Below are positions 44,590-54,904 of a stretch of DNA of 64,000 bases, one piece after another. Origin of the DNA: Neoconidiobolus thromboides FSU 785 (taxonomy: Eukaryota > Entomophthoromycota > Entomophthoromycetes > Entomophthorales > Neoconidiobolaceae); assembly GCA_025603075.1 (NCBI GenBank), contig MU626260.1:62001-126000 (forward strand), written 5' to 3'. A program made the translations under genes and the position numbers. How positions within the stretch are numbered: the first letter of the stretch is position 1; every line of letters begins with the position of its first letter. Under the pieces are notes generated by a model that was not told where the DNA came from, did not search any database, and saw only the letters and a program-made list of their open reading frames with translations.

Positions 44590-45279
44590 CATCAATCTGA
44601 ATAATACAGATCTTAGCCTTTAAGATACTTTTAAAATATTTAAAAATACGCAAAACTCACAATTTGTGACACCTCATTTTCCACCTACAATCATAACTTA
44701 TTCTTTTAAAAAGCTACCATTTCTTTATCTTTGATGGTGTCCGCCTTTCTTAATAATTTCAACTACCCTATTATAGATAAACTCGATTCATTCCTTGAAG
44801 TTTATCCACCGATTGAATGTGCATTGCCATATAATCTTTTCTTCCATTGTATAACGTTTTTATTAATGAAAACATTTGTAACAAAAATAAATATTGGTGA
44901 AAAATATGGCTAAATTGCACTCCAAGGTTCAATATCTTACTGATATCGGTTAATTGTAAAAATGGTAAATCAAGCATTTGTATTAACACAATCAAGGGTA
45001 TATTTTATATTAAAGAAATTGGGTGAGTTTATAAAAGTTTGTATTGCTCGGAAAGTAGAAATTTTTTGAAATAAAAACACATCCTTTACGCTGTTTTTTT
45101 CTTAGTGTTCCTTTTAGTTTGCAAATTTTGCTAGTTTAAATTTGTATCAAAACTGGACAAAAGTTATCATGACTTTATATTTAACTTACACTCATCCATA
45201 TTTTAATTATTTTTTATTTTATTTTATTTTATCTTTTATTTAACAGGTTAAACTTGTACTTTTTCTGTTTTAATACACA

Positions 45280-45383
45280 TATGGGGATGTTTTTTTTGGC
45301 TTCATTACTTTTCCATTTTTCAAGCACTATTTGAGTGAAAAAATTGTTAGTAAAATTCTTAAATACAAAAATATATCTCCATA
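45280..45383 (+). mobile_element. Short inverted-repeat element, copy 9 (near consensus)
   Basis: Left TATGGGGATGTTTTTTTTGG, core AAGCACTATTTGAGTG, right AATATATCTCCATA. Confidence 0.82.
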
Positions 45384-45927
45384 TTTAATTTTAAAAAACG
45401 CCAAATTCTATAAATTAGTAACAAGAAAAACTGTTCTAAAGATATTTTGTATTTTGCATTACTTTCTACTTCAATAATAAAGTGATTCTAGACAAACACC
45501 AAATTAATCTATATTGTTTTTTAATAAAATAAACAATATCAAAACTTACTTGAATATGGGTTTTGTTGAAATTTTTTATTTTGAAAGATAGACTATAAAT
45601 AGTCAAATTTAAATACAAAATGCCAGTTAAATTTGCTAAATTTTAGACTTAAAATATTTTGAAAAAAATAAAAATGGCTATTATGCGTTAAATATGGAAC
45701 AAAAGGGAGAGCACCATTTCATAATTCTCGATTTTCGAAAGTTCAATGTGTCAAATATAGATAATAAACGAAGAGTTTTTCAATTGGTGGCATTTATACT
45801 TGTATGATAATTATACACAAGTTAATAGAGACAAAAGTATATAAACAAAACAAATCGATTTTGAAATAAATTAGCATATTTAATTTAACAATCAAAAATC
45901 AGGAGTACAAAATCAGGAAATTTGAGG

Positions 45928-48924
45928 ATGAAAATTAATGTTTCTAAAGACAATGTATTCAACTTAACTAGAAGATATATATCTATAATAACTTTTATAC
46001 TAGCAGTCATTGTTTATATAGCAGCGTTTCAGATAGTAATTGATATCTTAATATTTTCCGAAAAATCACCAAGTCATTGGAAAGAATGGCAACGCAATTT
46101 TTTAAATAATAGCATAAGTATACCCTCAATTGAAACTGAAGATAATGTATATAGGTATAAATATAATTTTGAAGAGTTAAAAAAGGATAATGAATTCAAT
46201 ACCGATTTTGCCTATTCTCATTTATTAAGATTTGGTACTAAAGTACACACTTATAATACGGATGAAATCAAAAATGTAGAAAGTTATATTATTTCTTATA
46301 TTGAAGCTTTACAACAATTATCCATTAAATTATATGAAAAAAATATAATTGAATATGATTTTGACCGTAGAACTAATATGTTAGGTGAGAGGGCGGTGGG
46401 TAAAAGCGCGTTTCGTAGTGGTAATCAAAGCATTTATTTTGAAGCAAGTAACATTTTAGTAAGAATTCATCCACTTTCATTCACTTTGTCAAATGATAAT
46501 AATAATAATAATAATAATACTATTAAAAGTTATAATAAACCAGCCTTACTTTTTTCAGCTCATCATGATTCTCAATCAACTAGTCATGGAGCAAGTGACA
46601 ATGGTATGTCGGTAGCAACTTTATTAGAATCCTTAAGATTAAGTATATTGAATCCTCCAAAGACAGTTGATTTCATTTATAACTTTAATTCAGCTGAAGA
46701 GAAAGGATTATTTGGATCAAAATCTTTTTTATTACATGAATGGAAAAAAGATGTTAAAGGATTTATAAACTTAGAAGCTTCAGGTAGTGGAAATCGAGGC
46801 ATGCTATTTCAATCATCAAGTAATATAATTAATAAAGCATTTTCAAAATCGCCTCATCCACATAGTTCTGTTATTGGTTTTACCGCTTTTAAATTAAGAA
46901 TCATTAGTTCGAATACCGATTTTCAAATTTATAATGCTGCTAATATTCCGGGTGTTGACTTTGCTATTTATTCTAATAGAGCCGTTTATCATACTTATAA
47001 AGATGACATTTCGAGAATTTATCTTAAATCTCTTAAAGTTTTTGGGGAATCAGTATGTTCAGCAATCAATACTTTAGGAAATTCAAATGAAATTGAACAA
47101 TTAAGTGAACCGGAAGATGGTGGTGTATTCTTTGATGTATTTGGTTATTTTTCAGAAGTATTTACATTTAATTCCTATGTTATAATTTCTTTAGTTATAT
47201 TGATTTTACAATTTATTTCAATGTCACTTATTATAATAAAAACTATTTATTATAATAAAAATAAGAACAAAAATAAATTATCAAGGACTATAAGATTAAC
47301 AATCTTCCCAATTCTTCGTGGTTTTTTGGCTATTATTGTAGCTATTCTACTCTATGCTGCTTTAACAATAATATCTAATTATTTTTGGATTAGTGGTCAA
47401 GGTATGGCAGCGCATAGTTTTTCAGATTATGTATTTGCATCTTATACTTTCCTTGGGTTAGTGTGTTTAAGTATAACTATTTATTTATGGTCATGGTATG
47501 AAAACAAGAAACAATTTGAATTAATTGAACCCATTTTGATTCAATCAAGTAGCTTATTTTGGTTGTTATTTAATTTAATTAATATTGTATTATTATTTAA
47601 AAAGTTAGGTCCATTATATTTTATCAATATTCTATCAGTATTAAATTTTATCTATACAACAATACATGGTTTATTATTTAAATATAATTATCCAACTTCA
47701 AGTGTTATTGATCATAAACAAAGTGATATTAAATTAATTAATAGTAATGGTAATGGTAATATTAATAGCAACACTAACAGTAACAGTAATACTAATGTTA
47801 GTATTAATTATAATACCTCTAATGAAGTTACTAGCAATGATATTACCTTTAGTAATGATACCTCCAATGATATTCTTTCCAAAGATATTAACATTAATAA
47901 TGATAATGTTTCAAATAATAATAGATATAGTCAATATTTCAGTGTATTTAGTTCAGTCTTGTTGTTCATAACTGTAATCTTATCAAATTTAATTTACCAA
48001 GAAATAGTAATTGTAGTATTTGCAGGTTTAACACAAACAATACCAACTGGTACACAAAAAGGACTAATTTATTATTTAATTTCTATATTTGGAGCTATTT
48101 CCTCATTAATTTCTATCAATTTAATCCCTAAACTAATTCGAAAGATACCAGTTAAAATGATTATTAGTTTTTTTGTTATATGGGTTATTGTTTCAATATC
48201 AGTTTATTTCAGTTTTCCATTAAGCGATAGAGCACCCTTAGTATTTCATTTTGGTCAAAATAAATGTATTTCAAAAGACATTGGTTGTCAATTAATGAAA
48301 CAAAATTTAGATGTATTTGTTTCTGGAGACGATGATAATTCATATGCTTCGATCACCGCTCCTTCTTATTTAAAAGAGGTTCGTGATAGTATACCATCAG
48401 CAAGAAATAGTCAATTAGCTGCTATTGAGCCAATTGGTGATCAATTTGTTTATCGTTATTCGGCTCCTGAACCTGAATTTCCAATAGAAGAGTCTAAACT
48501 TATTAGTGTTACTTTAAAAGAGAGTACATCTAGTAGTAAGGATTATAAACTCAAAGTTCAATTGAATGGTTATAGAAGTAATGTATGTGTCTTAAGTTTT
48601 TACAAACAAAATGTCAAAAATGTAGTTATTAAAACAATTAATTCAAATAATACAAATGAGGAGTTAGCCATTAAAGAATATAATCAAAATGAAATTTTTT
48701 TGATGAGAAGAGATTATAATTATCCGTTTGAAATATCTTTTGATTATACAAAAGATAATAATGCTTCAAATTCAATCAAATTAGGCTTTGTTTGTTCTTA
48801 TGATGACCCTAAGTTCATTCCTGCTATTCAGGAAATCAATCAAAATACACCTAGCTGGTTTACAGTCTCTACTACCCGATATAGTATTTTATATCTTTTT
48901 AAAGATGTTATCTTGGAACTTTGA
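45928..48924 (+). CDS. PFF1: Vacuolar membrane protease Pff1-like (M28 peptidase)
   Basis: Zinc aminopeptidase-fold protease of the vacuolar membrane, relative of animal FXNA/ERMP1. Single exon, 998 residues from the ATG at 45928, the size of yeast Pff1 (976). A first membrane segment lies at about 15-40. The luminal M28 domain follows with zinc ligands in FSAHHDSQ (His, Asp), GASDNG (Asp), NSAEEKGLFGS (Glu pair) and a His in YHTYKDD. About eight hydrophobic segments run between residues 420 and 790, then a C-terminal luminal domain. Asn-rich inserts occur after residue 190 and around 610-670. Substrates of this family are not settled. Confidence 0.9.
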   Translation: MKINVSKDNVFNLTRRYISIITFILAVIVYIAAFQIVIDILIFSEKSPSHWKEWQRNFLNNSISIPSIETEDNVYRYKYNFEELKKDNEFNTDFAYSHLLRFGTKVHTYNTDEIKNVESYIISYIEALQQLSIKLYEKNIIEYDFDRRTNMLGERAVGKSAFRSGNQSIYFEASNILVRIHPLSFTLSNDNNNNNNNTIKSYNKPALLFSAHHDSQSTSHGASDNGMSVATLLESLRLSILNPPKTVDFIYNFNSAEEKGLFGSKSFLLHEWKKDVKGFINLEASGSGNRGMLFQSSSNIINKAFSKSPHPHSSVIGFTAFKLRIISSNTDFQIYNAANIPGVDFAIYSNRAVYHTYKDDISRIYLKSLKVFGESVCSAINTLGNSNEIEQLSEPEDGGVFFDVFGYFSEVFTFNSYVIISLVILILQFISMSLIIIKTIYYNKNKNKNKLSRTIRLTIFPILRGFLAIIVAILLYAALTIISNYFWISGQGMAAHSFSDYVFASYTFLGLVCLSITIYLWSWYENKKQFELIEPILIQSSSLFWLLFNLINIVLLFKKLGPLYFINILSVLNFIYTTIHGLLFKYNYPTSSVIDHKQSDIKLINSNGNGNINSNTNSNSNTNVSINYNTSNEVTSNDITFSNDTSNDILSKDININNDNVSNNNRYSQYFSVFSSVLLFITVILSNLIYQEIVIVVFAGLTQTIPTGTQKGLIYYLISIFGAISSLISINLIPKLIRKIPVKMIISFFVIWVIVSISVYFSFPLSDRAPLVFHFGQNKCISKDIGCQLMKQNLDVFVSGDDDNSYASITAPSYLKEVRDSIPSARNSQLAAIEPIGDQFVYRYSAPEPEFPIEESKLISVTLKESTSSSKDYKLKVQLNGYRSNVCVLSFYKQNVKNVVIKTINSNNTNEELAIKEYNQNEIFLMRRDYNYPFEISFDYTKDNNASNSIKLGFVCSYDDPKFIPAIQEINQNTPSWFTVSTTRYSILYLFKDVILEL
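46495..46518 (+). repeat. AAT trinucleotide run in Pff1 coding sequence
   Basis: Seven to eight AAT codons encode a poly-Asn tract just before the first zinc-ligand motif; likely length-variable. Confidence 0.8.
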
Positions 48925-49262
48925 TCGTTTTCTTTAATATTAAACTAAACTAAAATAAACTAAAATAATAATTGATAATAGAAAATGATATTTTTTTATT
49001 AATTGGATCATATATTAAGTAATTTACTATAAAAACACTTATAACTACTTCTTATAAGATCCCCTTTTAAAAATCAGATTAATATCATAAAAGGTAGTAT
49101 AAAGAAGTCAAGAATCCATTTTTTAAGATTTTATAGCTTTTCTCAAATTGTTTTAATCTCAAGAAGAGAAAATAAAACTTCTTTACTGAGAAAGACTTCC
49201 GCTCTAAGATATACAATACGCCTGTGTATAAGTTGGACTTAATTAAGGTTCAGATACTACCT

Positions 49263-49365
49263 TATGGGAGTGTTTTTTTTGACTTCATTATGTTTTTCAT
49301 TTTTAAGCGCTATTTAAACGGAAAAATTGTTAGCAAAATTGTTAGACACAAAGTACATCCTCATA
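49263..49365 (+). mobile_element. Short inverted-repeat element, copy 10
   Basis: TATGGGAGTGTTTTTTTTGA, core AAGCGCTATTTAAACGG, right end GTACATCCTCATA. Confidence 0.8.
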
Positions 49366-49514
49366 TGCTTATTAGGAAATTAGGAATATTTGCTTATAAA
49401 TAACTTATTTTAGACTATATATTTAAAGTCTACAAATCTCCGAGTTAAATCAGAAATAGGGACTAAAGAATAGTTTTAAAGCACTAAAAAAGATCTCATA
49501 GCAAAATTTAAAGA

Positions 49515-49605
49515 TATGGGAATGTTTTTTTAATTTCATCACTTTTTCCATTTTTTAAGCGCTATTTAAGTGGAAAAATTGTTAGTAAGATTGTTAAGCA
49601 AAAAA
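49515..49605 (+). mobile_element. Short inverted-repeat element, copy 11 (3'-truncated)
   Basis: TATGGGAATGTTTTTTTAA and core AAGCGCTATTTAAGTGG are clear; the sequence diverges after TTGTTAAGCAAAAAA, so the right terminus is missing. It ends about 330 nt before the hemerythrin ATG. Confidence 0.75.
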
Positions 49606-49935
49606 TAAAAGTTACTGAAGAGGAAGAAAGCTAAAAGTTGATGATTCTCATTCCTATCTTTATAATGTGTCCTCAATATAGTCATAGTCAATAAACTTTT
49701 TTATATAAGTAATTTTTAAACCATATTTAAAAGCACGTTTCAACCCTTTCTATAAGTGTTTGGGCTATTTTTAAAGCAACCAATAAATCTAACACAAATT
49801 ATTAAATTGCATTTTGATTACCTGTTTAAAAATTAGCATTTTGTTTGAGTTAACTAAAAATGGTATTAAGGATAAAGTATAAAAGACATCTAAATGTTAA
49901 TTTGGTATTTTTTTAAGATAAATAAATATACAAAA

Positions 49936-50606
49936 ATGTCCACCTTTGACACTGCCAATTGGTTACATGAAATTTTTAACTTGGAATCTTTTGAACATTC
50001 AAATGAAGAAAGCATAGACATTGCTATAAAAAAAGAGCATGATTGCATCATTTATCTCTACAAATTAAGTAAATTAGGATCAATTTCTCAATCCGAGCAA
50101 AAGGAGTATATTAATGAGATGGTAGCTCTTAGTAAGGTAGAATCCATATAAACTATATTCAACTATTTAATATCCTAGATTCTTTTACATTCAATATACA
50201 CATCAACTAATCAATAGTCTCTTCACATTGTATAACTGAAGAAATTATTCTCTATCCAGTATTATTTCCAACTTTTGGCAAACAAAACACAGTCAAAATG
50301 CTTCAAGAACATCGAAAGTTTTGTAATGATATCTATGCTTTATGTATGATATATAATATGAATGGACCATGTAATGAATTTGTAAATGGATTGGATGAGC
50401 TTATGGAAGTAAAAATATATTACCTTAATAAAATTGAAATTTAGACTTAGGATTTTCAAAGCCACTTGAGAGAAGAAGAAAATGCTCAATTACCAATATG
50501 TTTAAAGAGATTAACTAAAGAAGAAAATAGAACTTTATCAAGATCGTATTTAGAATTTAAAAAAGTTGATATTAAAAAGTATATTATTTTAAAACAAAAC
50601 AACTAG
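49936..50606 (+). CDS. Hemerythrin-domain (HHE) protein
   Basis: Di-iron-binding four-helix-bundle domain. Three exons (49936-50131, 50218-50408, 50451-50606) give 180 residues. The ligand pattern of the family is complete: H35 in KKEHD, H69-x3-E73 in SSHCITEEIILYPVL, H97 in LQEHR, and H134-x3-E138 in FQSHLREEE. The first intron is 86 nt. I chose its donor at 50132 because it joins helices in frame; reading through gives only 72 residues and loses all later ligands. There is no signal peptide, so probably cytosolic. Possible roles are iron, oxygen or nitric-oxide handling; none can be chosen from sequence. It sits between inverted-repeat elements. Confidence 0.85.
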
Positions 50607-50834
50607 CTTTAATTTTATAATAGGATTAACCCTTTGGCCCCAGATAATCCAATTTTAGGTGATTAAAATCCCATTCTATCTCTTTGCTTAACAAAACTTT
50701 ATAAATGTTTGTCCTAAAGATTAAAAATACCATATCTATGCTTTAGCATTCAACTGTTGTTTTACATATTATATTTTTACAAATTACAGTTTTTAAGATA
50801 ATATTATATGATATAAAATTAGTCATAATAAAAT

Positions 50835-50940
50835 ATAGCTGGGTGTTTTTTTTGGCTTCATTACTTTTTCCATCTTTTAAGTGCTATTCAAGTGGAAAAT
50901 TTGTTAGTAAATATCTTGAATACAAAAATACATCCCTATA
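50835..50940 (+). mobile_element. Short inverted-repeat element, copy 12
   Basis: Left end diverged (TAGCTGGGTGTTTTTTTTGG), core AAGTGCTATTCAAGTGG, right end ATACATCCCTATA. Confidence 0.75.
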
Positions 50941-51699
50941 TGGTTAATCTTAAAACTTAATACTTTTATTAAAATACTATTGTCTATATTGCAGGAGCTC
51001 TAGGTTAGTACACTTATAGACCTAAAAGGTAAAAGCCCAATATATAATTAAATGAATTGTCCTTAGCATATAATTCTATTTTCTTTGATATAATTTACCC
51101 AAATTTAGTGAGTTTTTGATTAAATCAAGTGAACCTTAGTTTTAAATCTATATAAATATATATATGTTAAAGATTTTAATTATAGATGTGAACTGTAAGA
51201 CTTGTTTGACTTTAAACTTTAAGATGATGGAAATCTAACTTATTTATCAACTAGAGATATTATGACTGTGCTAAAAAGTTACAAATTCAAAAAATCAAAA
51301 ACAAGGTTTACATTCTAAACTAAGCCTTTTACTGTTTCTACGATCTTTTGGAGTAAAGATTTAGGAAAATGTTTTATTAAAACTAAAGATATTTACAGTT
51401 TTTCTTGGCTCTTTTTTTGCTGTCTGTGCTTATTTATCTTAATCACTTGAGTACTATGGAGAAACGTTACTTACATATGATTTTATATCAAAATAAGATA
51501 ATAGTAGACATTGCTCAGATGGTTTAAATCAAACTAGACCTTTGAGTATTGAGTCTCAAGAAAAGCTGATCTAATTAGCATAAAATCAATAGGAAAGCAT
51601 GATCTAATTGAACCGCATTTCTTTGAGGTGATTGGTATTCAAAGGGCTAAAAACTCAAATGGTTGTGTGTATGTTTAAAAGCATCGAGCATATAATACA

Positions 51700-51768
51700 T
51701 ATGGAATGTCTGCTGGTTTCATCAGTTTTTTCATTAAGTGCTATTTGAGTGGAAAAGTTGATAAATAA
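51700..51768 (+). mobile_element. Short inverted-repeat element, copy 13 (3'-truncated)
   Basis: TATGGAATGTCTGCTGGTTT then AAGTGCTATTTGAGTGG; the right half is missing. Confidence 0.6.
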
Positions 51769-52297
51769 ATAAAGGCTATAAATTGAACATAAATAATACA
51801 TTGAAGTTTCTTTTGGATTATTCTATTTACATCTAGTCTATTGTTCCAATTCTTAAATTTATGTTAAAACATTTAACAACTTGTCTTAGAACTATTTTTA
51901 AAATCAAGATAATGAAAACTCAATAATATCTAATTTATTAATTCTGACAAATTACTATATTAATCTATTTCTTTCTTCTTTTTCAATAAATAACAATGTC
52001 ATGAAATAAGAATTGAAGTTTACCAAAATAGACTATTATTGATTCAATGAAGTGTGTAACGAATATGTGAGTTATTGATAGTAAAAGCAGAAGACAATAA
52101 GCTACTAAAAGCTGCTTGGAAATGGTACTATGTTATTTGACTTTTACTTTAACTAAACTTTAACTCTACTAAATTTGCAAGAGTTTCAATTTTCGCGGAC
52201 AAACCGATGAAAATACGGATAAAATAGTAAAAATTTCAGCTACAAATTTCAATTTATTTTTAGAAAATTTGAAATAAATAGTCCGTAACTTCACTTG

Positions 52298-52305
52298 TAT
52301 AAAAA
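52298..52305 (+). promoter_or_regulatory. TATA box of cysteine-rich secreted protein A
   Basis: TATAAAAA 78 nt upstream of the ATG at 52376; the same arrangement as before the tyrosinase. Confidence 0.5.
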
Positions 52306-52375
52306 GGAAATAAAGTGGCTTTTAATTTTTTTAAACTTTTATATCTACTATATATAAAATCAAAGACATTTCAAA

Positions 52376-52783
52376 ATGAATAAGCTCATCTTACTTATCA
52401 CCATCCTTGCTGCTTTTGTTAGCGTTATCACCTCCATTAAATACGAATGCAAAGTTCAAACCAAGAACAATTCTTTAAGCTGTGAATGTTCTGCCAAAGG
52501 AGGTAAATCCACTGTGAAATTGAACTGTAAAGAAAATAAAAGTTATTGTTCCTCAGAAGCCAAAAACATTGACAATGGTAAAACTTTTATTGCTTTTTGC
52601 ACTGAAGAAAGAGTTGGCTTAGTTGAAAAGAAAAACGACAAATATTTTTATTCCGAAATTAACAATTTGTCGGTATCTGCAGATCAAAATGGTGAAAAAT
52701 ATGAGGGTGGTATTGATTCAGAAAAGAAAGATAATATTAATATTTATAAAAGATTATTTAGAAAATTGAGAAAATTATTGTAA
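52376..52783 (+). CDS. Cysteine-rich secreted protein A
   Basis: Single exon, 135 residues. A signal peptide covers residues 1-20 (MNKLILLITILAAFVSVITS). Cysteines are at 25, 36, 38, 51, 58 and 75, giving C-x10-C-x-C-x12-C-x6-C-x16-C. Shared motifs with the minus-strand neighbour include CSAKGGK, YCSS and NGK. After residue 80 the protein is Lys/Asp-rich and ends in a very basic segment (YKRLFRKLRKLL). No known domain recognised; six cysteines suggest three disulfides in an extracellular domain of about 60 residues. It faces its paralogue tail to tail across 82 nt. Role unknown; small secreted cysteine-rich proteins of fungi are often host-interaction or wall proteins. Confidence 0.8.
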   Translation: MNKLILLITILAAFVSVITSIKYECKVQTKNNSLSCECSAKGGKSTVKLNCKENKSYCSSEAKNIDNGKTFIAFCTEERVGLVEKKNDKYFYSEINNLSVSADQNGEKYEGGIDSEKKDNINIYKRLFRKLRKLL

Positions 52784-52865
52784 ACTAGGTATAAATAAAA
52801 AATTTTAATGGCTATTTTTTGTTTTCTTTTTTCAAATTTATTGATTTTATTATACTTTAAAATTA
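52784..52865. other. 82-nt convergent spacer between the paralogues
   Basis: AT-rich shared 3' region; both transcripts must end within or across it. Confidence 0.4.
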
Positions 52866-53240
52866 CTATTCCTCATTAAAAGTATTTAAATTCTTATTCT
52901 TTATCTCTACTCCATTCTCAACAGTTATATTCCACTTTTCAATCACATATACTTTTTTAACGTTGAATTTTTCCACTGACAATCTCATCTTATTACTATC
53001 ACAATACTCAATCTTGACTCTACCATTGGGAAGCCCCTTTTGTGAAGAACTACAATAATTATATTGAAATGTACAAGTTAAGTCAGCAAATCCACCAGAA
53101 GCTACTGGTTTTTTTCCACCAGTGGCAAAACAGGAACATTCAGTTCCAGAAGGATTAGTGCTCATTTTACATCGAAAATAAATGCTATTGACTAAGAAGA
53201 TATTTAGTGATATGATTGTTAATAGCTTGTAAAGAAACAT
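52866..53240 (-). CDS. Cysteine-rich secreted protein B, paralogue of A
   Basis: Single exon, 124 residues. A signal peptide covers residues 1-19 (MFLYKLLTIISLNIFLVNS). Cysteines at 24, 35, 37, 56, 63 and 80 give C-x10-C-x-C-x18-C-x6-C-x16-C, the same spacing as protein A except for six extra residues in the third gap. Shared blocks are the Tyr-x-x-Cys-Lys start, CFATGGK, YCSS and NGR. It lacks the basic C-terminal tail of A. Convergent with A, so an inverted tandem duplication is the likely origin. A TATAAATAA box lies about 57 nt upstream of the ATG. Function unknown. Confidence 0.8.
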   Translation of the reverse strand: MFLYKLLTIISLNIFLVNSIYFRCKMSTNPSGTECSCFATGGKKPVASGGFADLTCTFQYNYCSSSQKGLPNGRVKIEYCDSNKMRLSVEKFNVKKVYVIEKWNITVENGVEIKNKNLNTFNEE

Positions 53241-53296
53241 GATGAGTGATGAGTAGTTTTTTTATAATATAATAAATAAAAATTTGATTTTCTTTG

Positions 53297-53305
53297 TTAT
53301 TTATA
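53297..53305 (-). promoter_or_regulatory. TATA-like box of secreted protein B
   Basis: TATAAATAA on the minus strand, 57 nt upstream of the ATG at 53240. Confidence 0.4.
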
Positions 53306-53867
53306 GTCATTTAATTCCATGTTTTAGCTTCTATCTTTAGCTAAGTTTTAATGTGCTTTTAGCCCATTGTAATCATTACTATACTTTTTTTATATTATTT
53401 AAACTATATAATAAAATAGACTATAATTTCATACAGATTTAAATTATATAATAAATTAAACTGTAGTAACATTATAGTTATATAAACTTCAAAATAACGT
53501 GTTTTAATAAGTTCAATAAAAATATCAATAATTTATTTTCTCACATATTCATTTTTTAACTATTCATATTACTTGATTTTTTTTAAATTTTCTAAATTCA
53601 ACCTAATAAAACATTAAATTTTCATTTCATTCTCAATTTGACACAGCAATGACTAAAGAATAAACAAAGAATAAATCCAAAAATAACTCCTTATAATCGT
53701 ATCGAATCACTAAATTTACTAAATTTAAACGATTAACGACCAATTTCTCATTCATCCCTTTATTTCTATACTATTTAAAGTGAACCTTTCACTACTTAAT
53801 TATACTATTTTCTTTAATTCAAATCTAACAATATTAGACAATTTAACTTCATCAATACTGTGTAAAA
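53306..53867. other. Divergent spacer
   Basis: AT-rich promoter region of the plus-strand hydrolase; no other feature. Confidence 0.4.
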
Positions 53868-54728
53868 ATGACTGTCAAACAACCCATAATTTATAGCGAT
53901 ATATGCTACTCCAACACACATCCGCTGAACACTTACGATCTTTACCTACCATCCCACTCTTCCTCCTCACCACCAATTTTAATTTTTATCCATGGAGGGG
54001 CATGGGTATCTGGTGATAAAAAGGAATTAACTACAATGGCAATAAATCTTTCTTCATCGCAGAACATTGCTGTAGCTTTATTAAATTATCGGTTAAGTGA
54101 ACGAAATATTAATAGTGAAATCCAACATCCATTACATTCAATTGATTGTTTATTAGGTTATTTACATATTGTAGAAAATGGTAGGGGATTAGGTTATGAT
54201 AGTAAAAATATTTATTTAGGGGGACATTCAGCAGGAGGGCAATTATCGGGGATGATTGGATTAAGAGTGGGAGATATTATTGAAGAGATGGAAAAGAAAG
54301 GGATGAATGGAATAAATAGAAATGATATTGTTGAAAAAGTAGCACATATTAAAGGTATTATTGTCACAGAAGGTATATTTGATTTAAAGGGATTTTCGGA
54401 ACATGATAGTAGTTATAAAAATGATTTTTTGTTACCAGCTTTTGGAAAAGATTTATTAAAAGACGATTGGAAATTGGCTTCCCCTATGTGTTCTACAAAA
54501 GAAAAATTGGGATTAATACCGTATATTAAACTACCTAAATACATTTTGTTTTATTCTAATCAAGATAATTTAGTTAAGAAATCTCAAAGTTTAGATTTTG
54601 GTCAACATTTACATCAATTAGGTTTTACTAGAGTTGAATTGATTTTAGATGATTTCGGTACTCATGATGAAGTACCAATTAGTCCAATAGTATTAAAACT
54701 AATAGCTAAAATTATTAATCAAGCTTAA
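53868..54728 (+). CDS. BNA7: Alpha/beta hydrolase, kynurenine formamidase-like
   Basis: Single exon, 286 residues. The oxyanion motif is FIHGGAWVSGDK (H42-G-G-x-W, characteristic of kynurenine formamidase and related esterases). The nucleophile is S121 in GGHSAGGQ, the acid probably D253-region in SNQDNLV, and the histidine in GTHDEV. The N-terminus IIYSDICYSNTHPLNTYDLYLP matches the family start. The enzyme would hydrolyse N-formylkynurenine in the tryptophan-to-NAD pathway. A carboxylesterase of the hormone-sensitive-lipase group is the alternative, since they share HGGAW and G-x-S-x-G. No signal peptide, so cytosolic. Confidence 0.72.
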   Translation: MTVKQPIIYSDICYSNTHPLNTYDLYLPSHSSSSPPILIFIHGGAWVSGDKKELTTMAINLSSSQNIAVALLNYRLSERNINSEIQHPLHSIDCLLGYLHIVENGRGLGYDSKNIYLGGHSAGGQLSGMIGLRVGDIIEEMEKKGMNGINRNDIVEKVAHIKGIIVTEGIFDLKGFSEHDSSYKNDFLLPAFGKDLLKDDWKLASPMCSTKEKLGLIPYIKLPKYILFYSNQDNLVKKSQSLDFGQHLHQLGFTRVELILDDFGTHDEVPISPIVLKLIAKIINQA

Positions 54729-54904
54729 ACTAATAATGTTAATTAATAATAAAATTAAACTTTTTTATTTATTTTTTATATTTAAAGTTATTGTTCATTT
54801 TATTATTATAAATTTAAACTCAAGAATAAAATTTATTAAACTACAACATTCATTTAACATTATTAGTATTTTTTTTATTGCTTATAAATAGCCTTCAACT
54901 TGCT
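54729..54904. other. Convergent spacer
   Basis: Short AT-rich 3' flanks. Confidence 0.4.

Larger units (their letters stand above)
41844..45927. other. Repeat-rich gene-free stretch of 4.1 kb
   Basis: No gene recognised. Five copies of the inverted-repeat element (copies 5-9) lie in its second half. Several open frames of 60-90 codons here are simply readings through these elements and should not be annotated as genes. Confidence 0.6.
48925..49935. other. Spacer with two inverted-repeat elements
   Basis: 3' flank of Pff1 and 5' flank of the hemerythrin gene; holds copies 10 and 11. Confidence 0.5.
50607..52297. other. Gene-free spacer of 1.7 kb
   Basis: AT-rich; holds inverted-repeat element copies 12 and 13. 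No gene recognised. Confidence 0.5.

Noticed and set aside
44771-44995. Minus-strand open frame with LTDISKILNLGV, faintly like the start of gamma-tubulin-ring protein Mzt1
   Set aside because: Only a dozen residues resemble the family, the rest does not follow, and no intron restores it. Treated as chance in AT-rich DNA.
47747-47971. Second open frame inside the Asn-rich part of Pff1
   Set aside because: Out-of-frame reading of the low-complexity AAT-rich insert.
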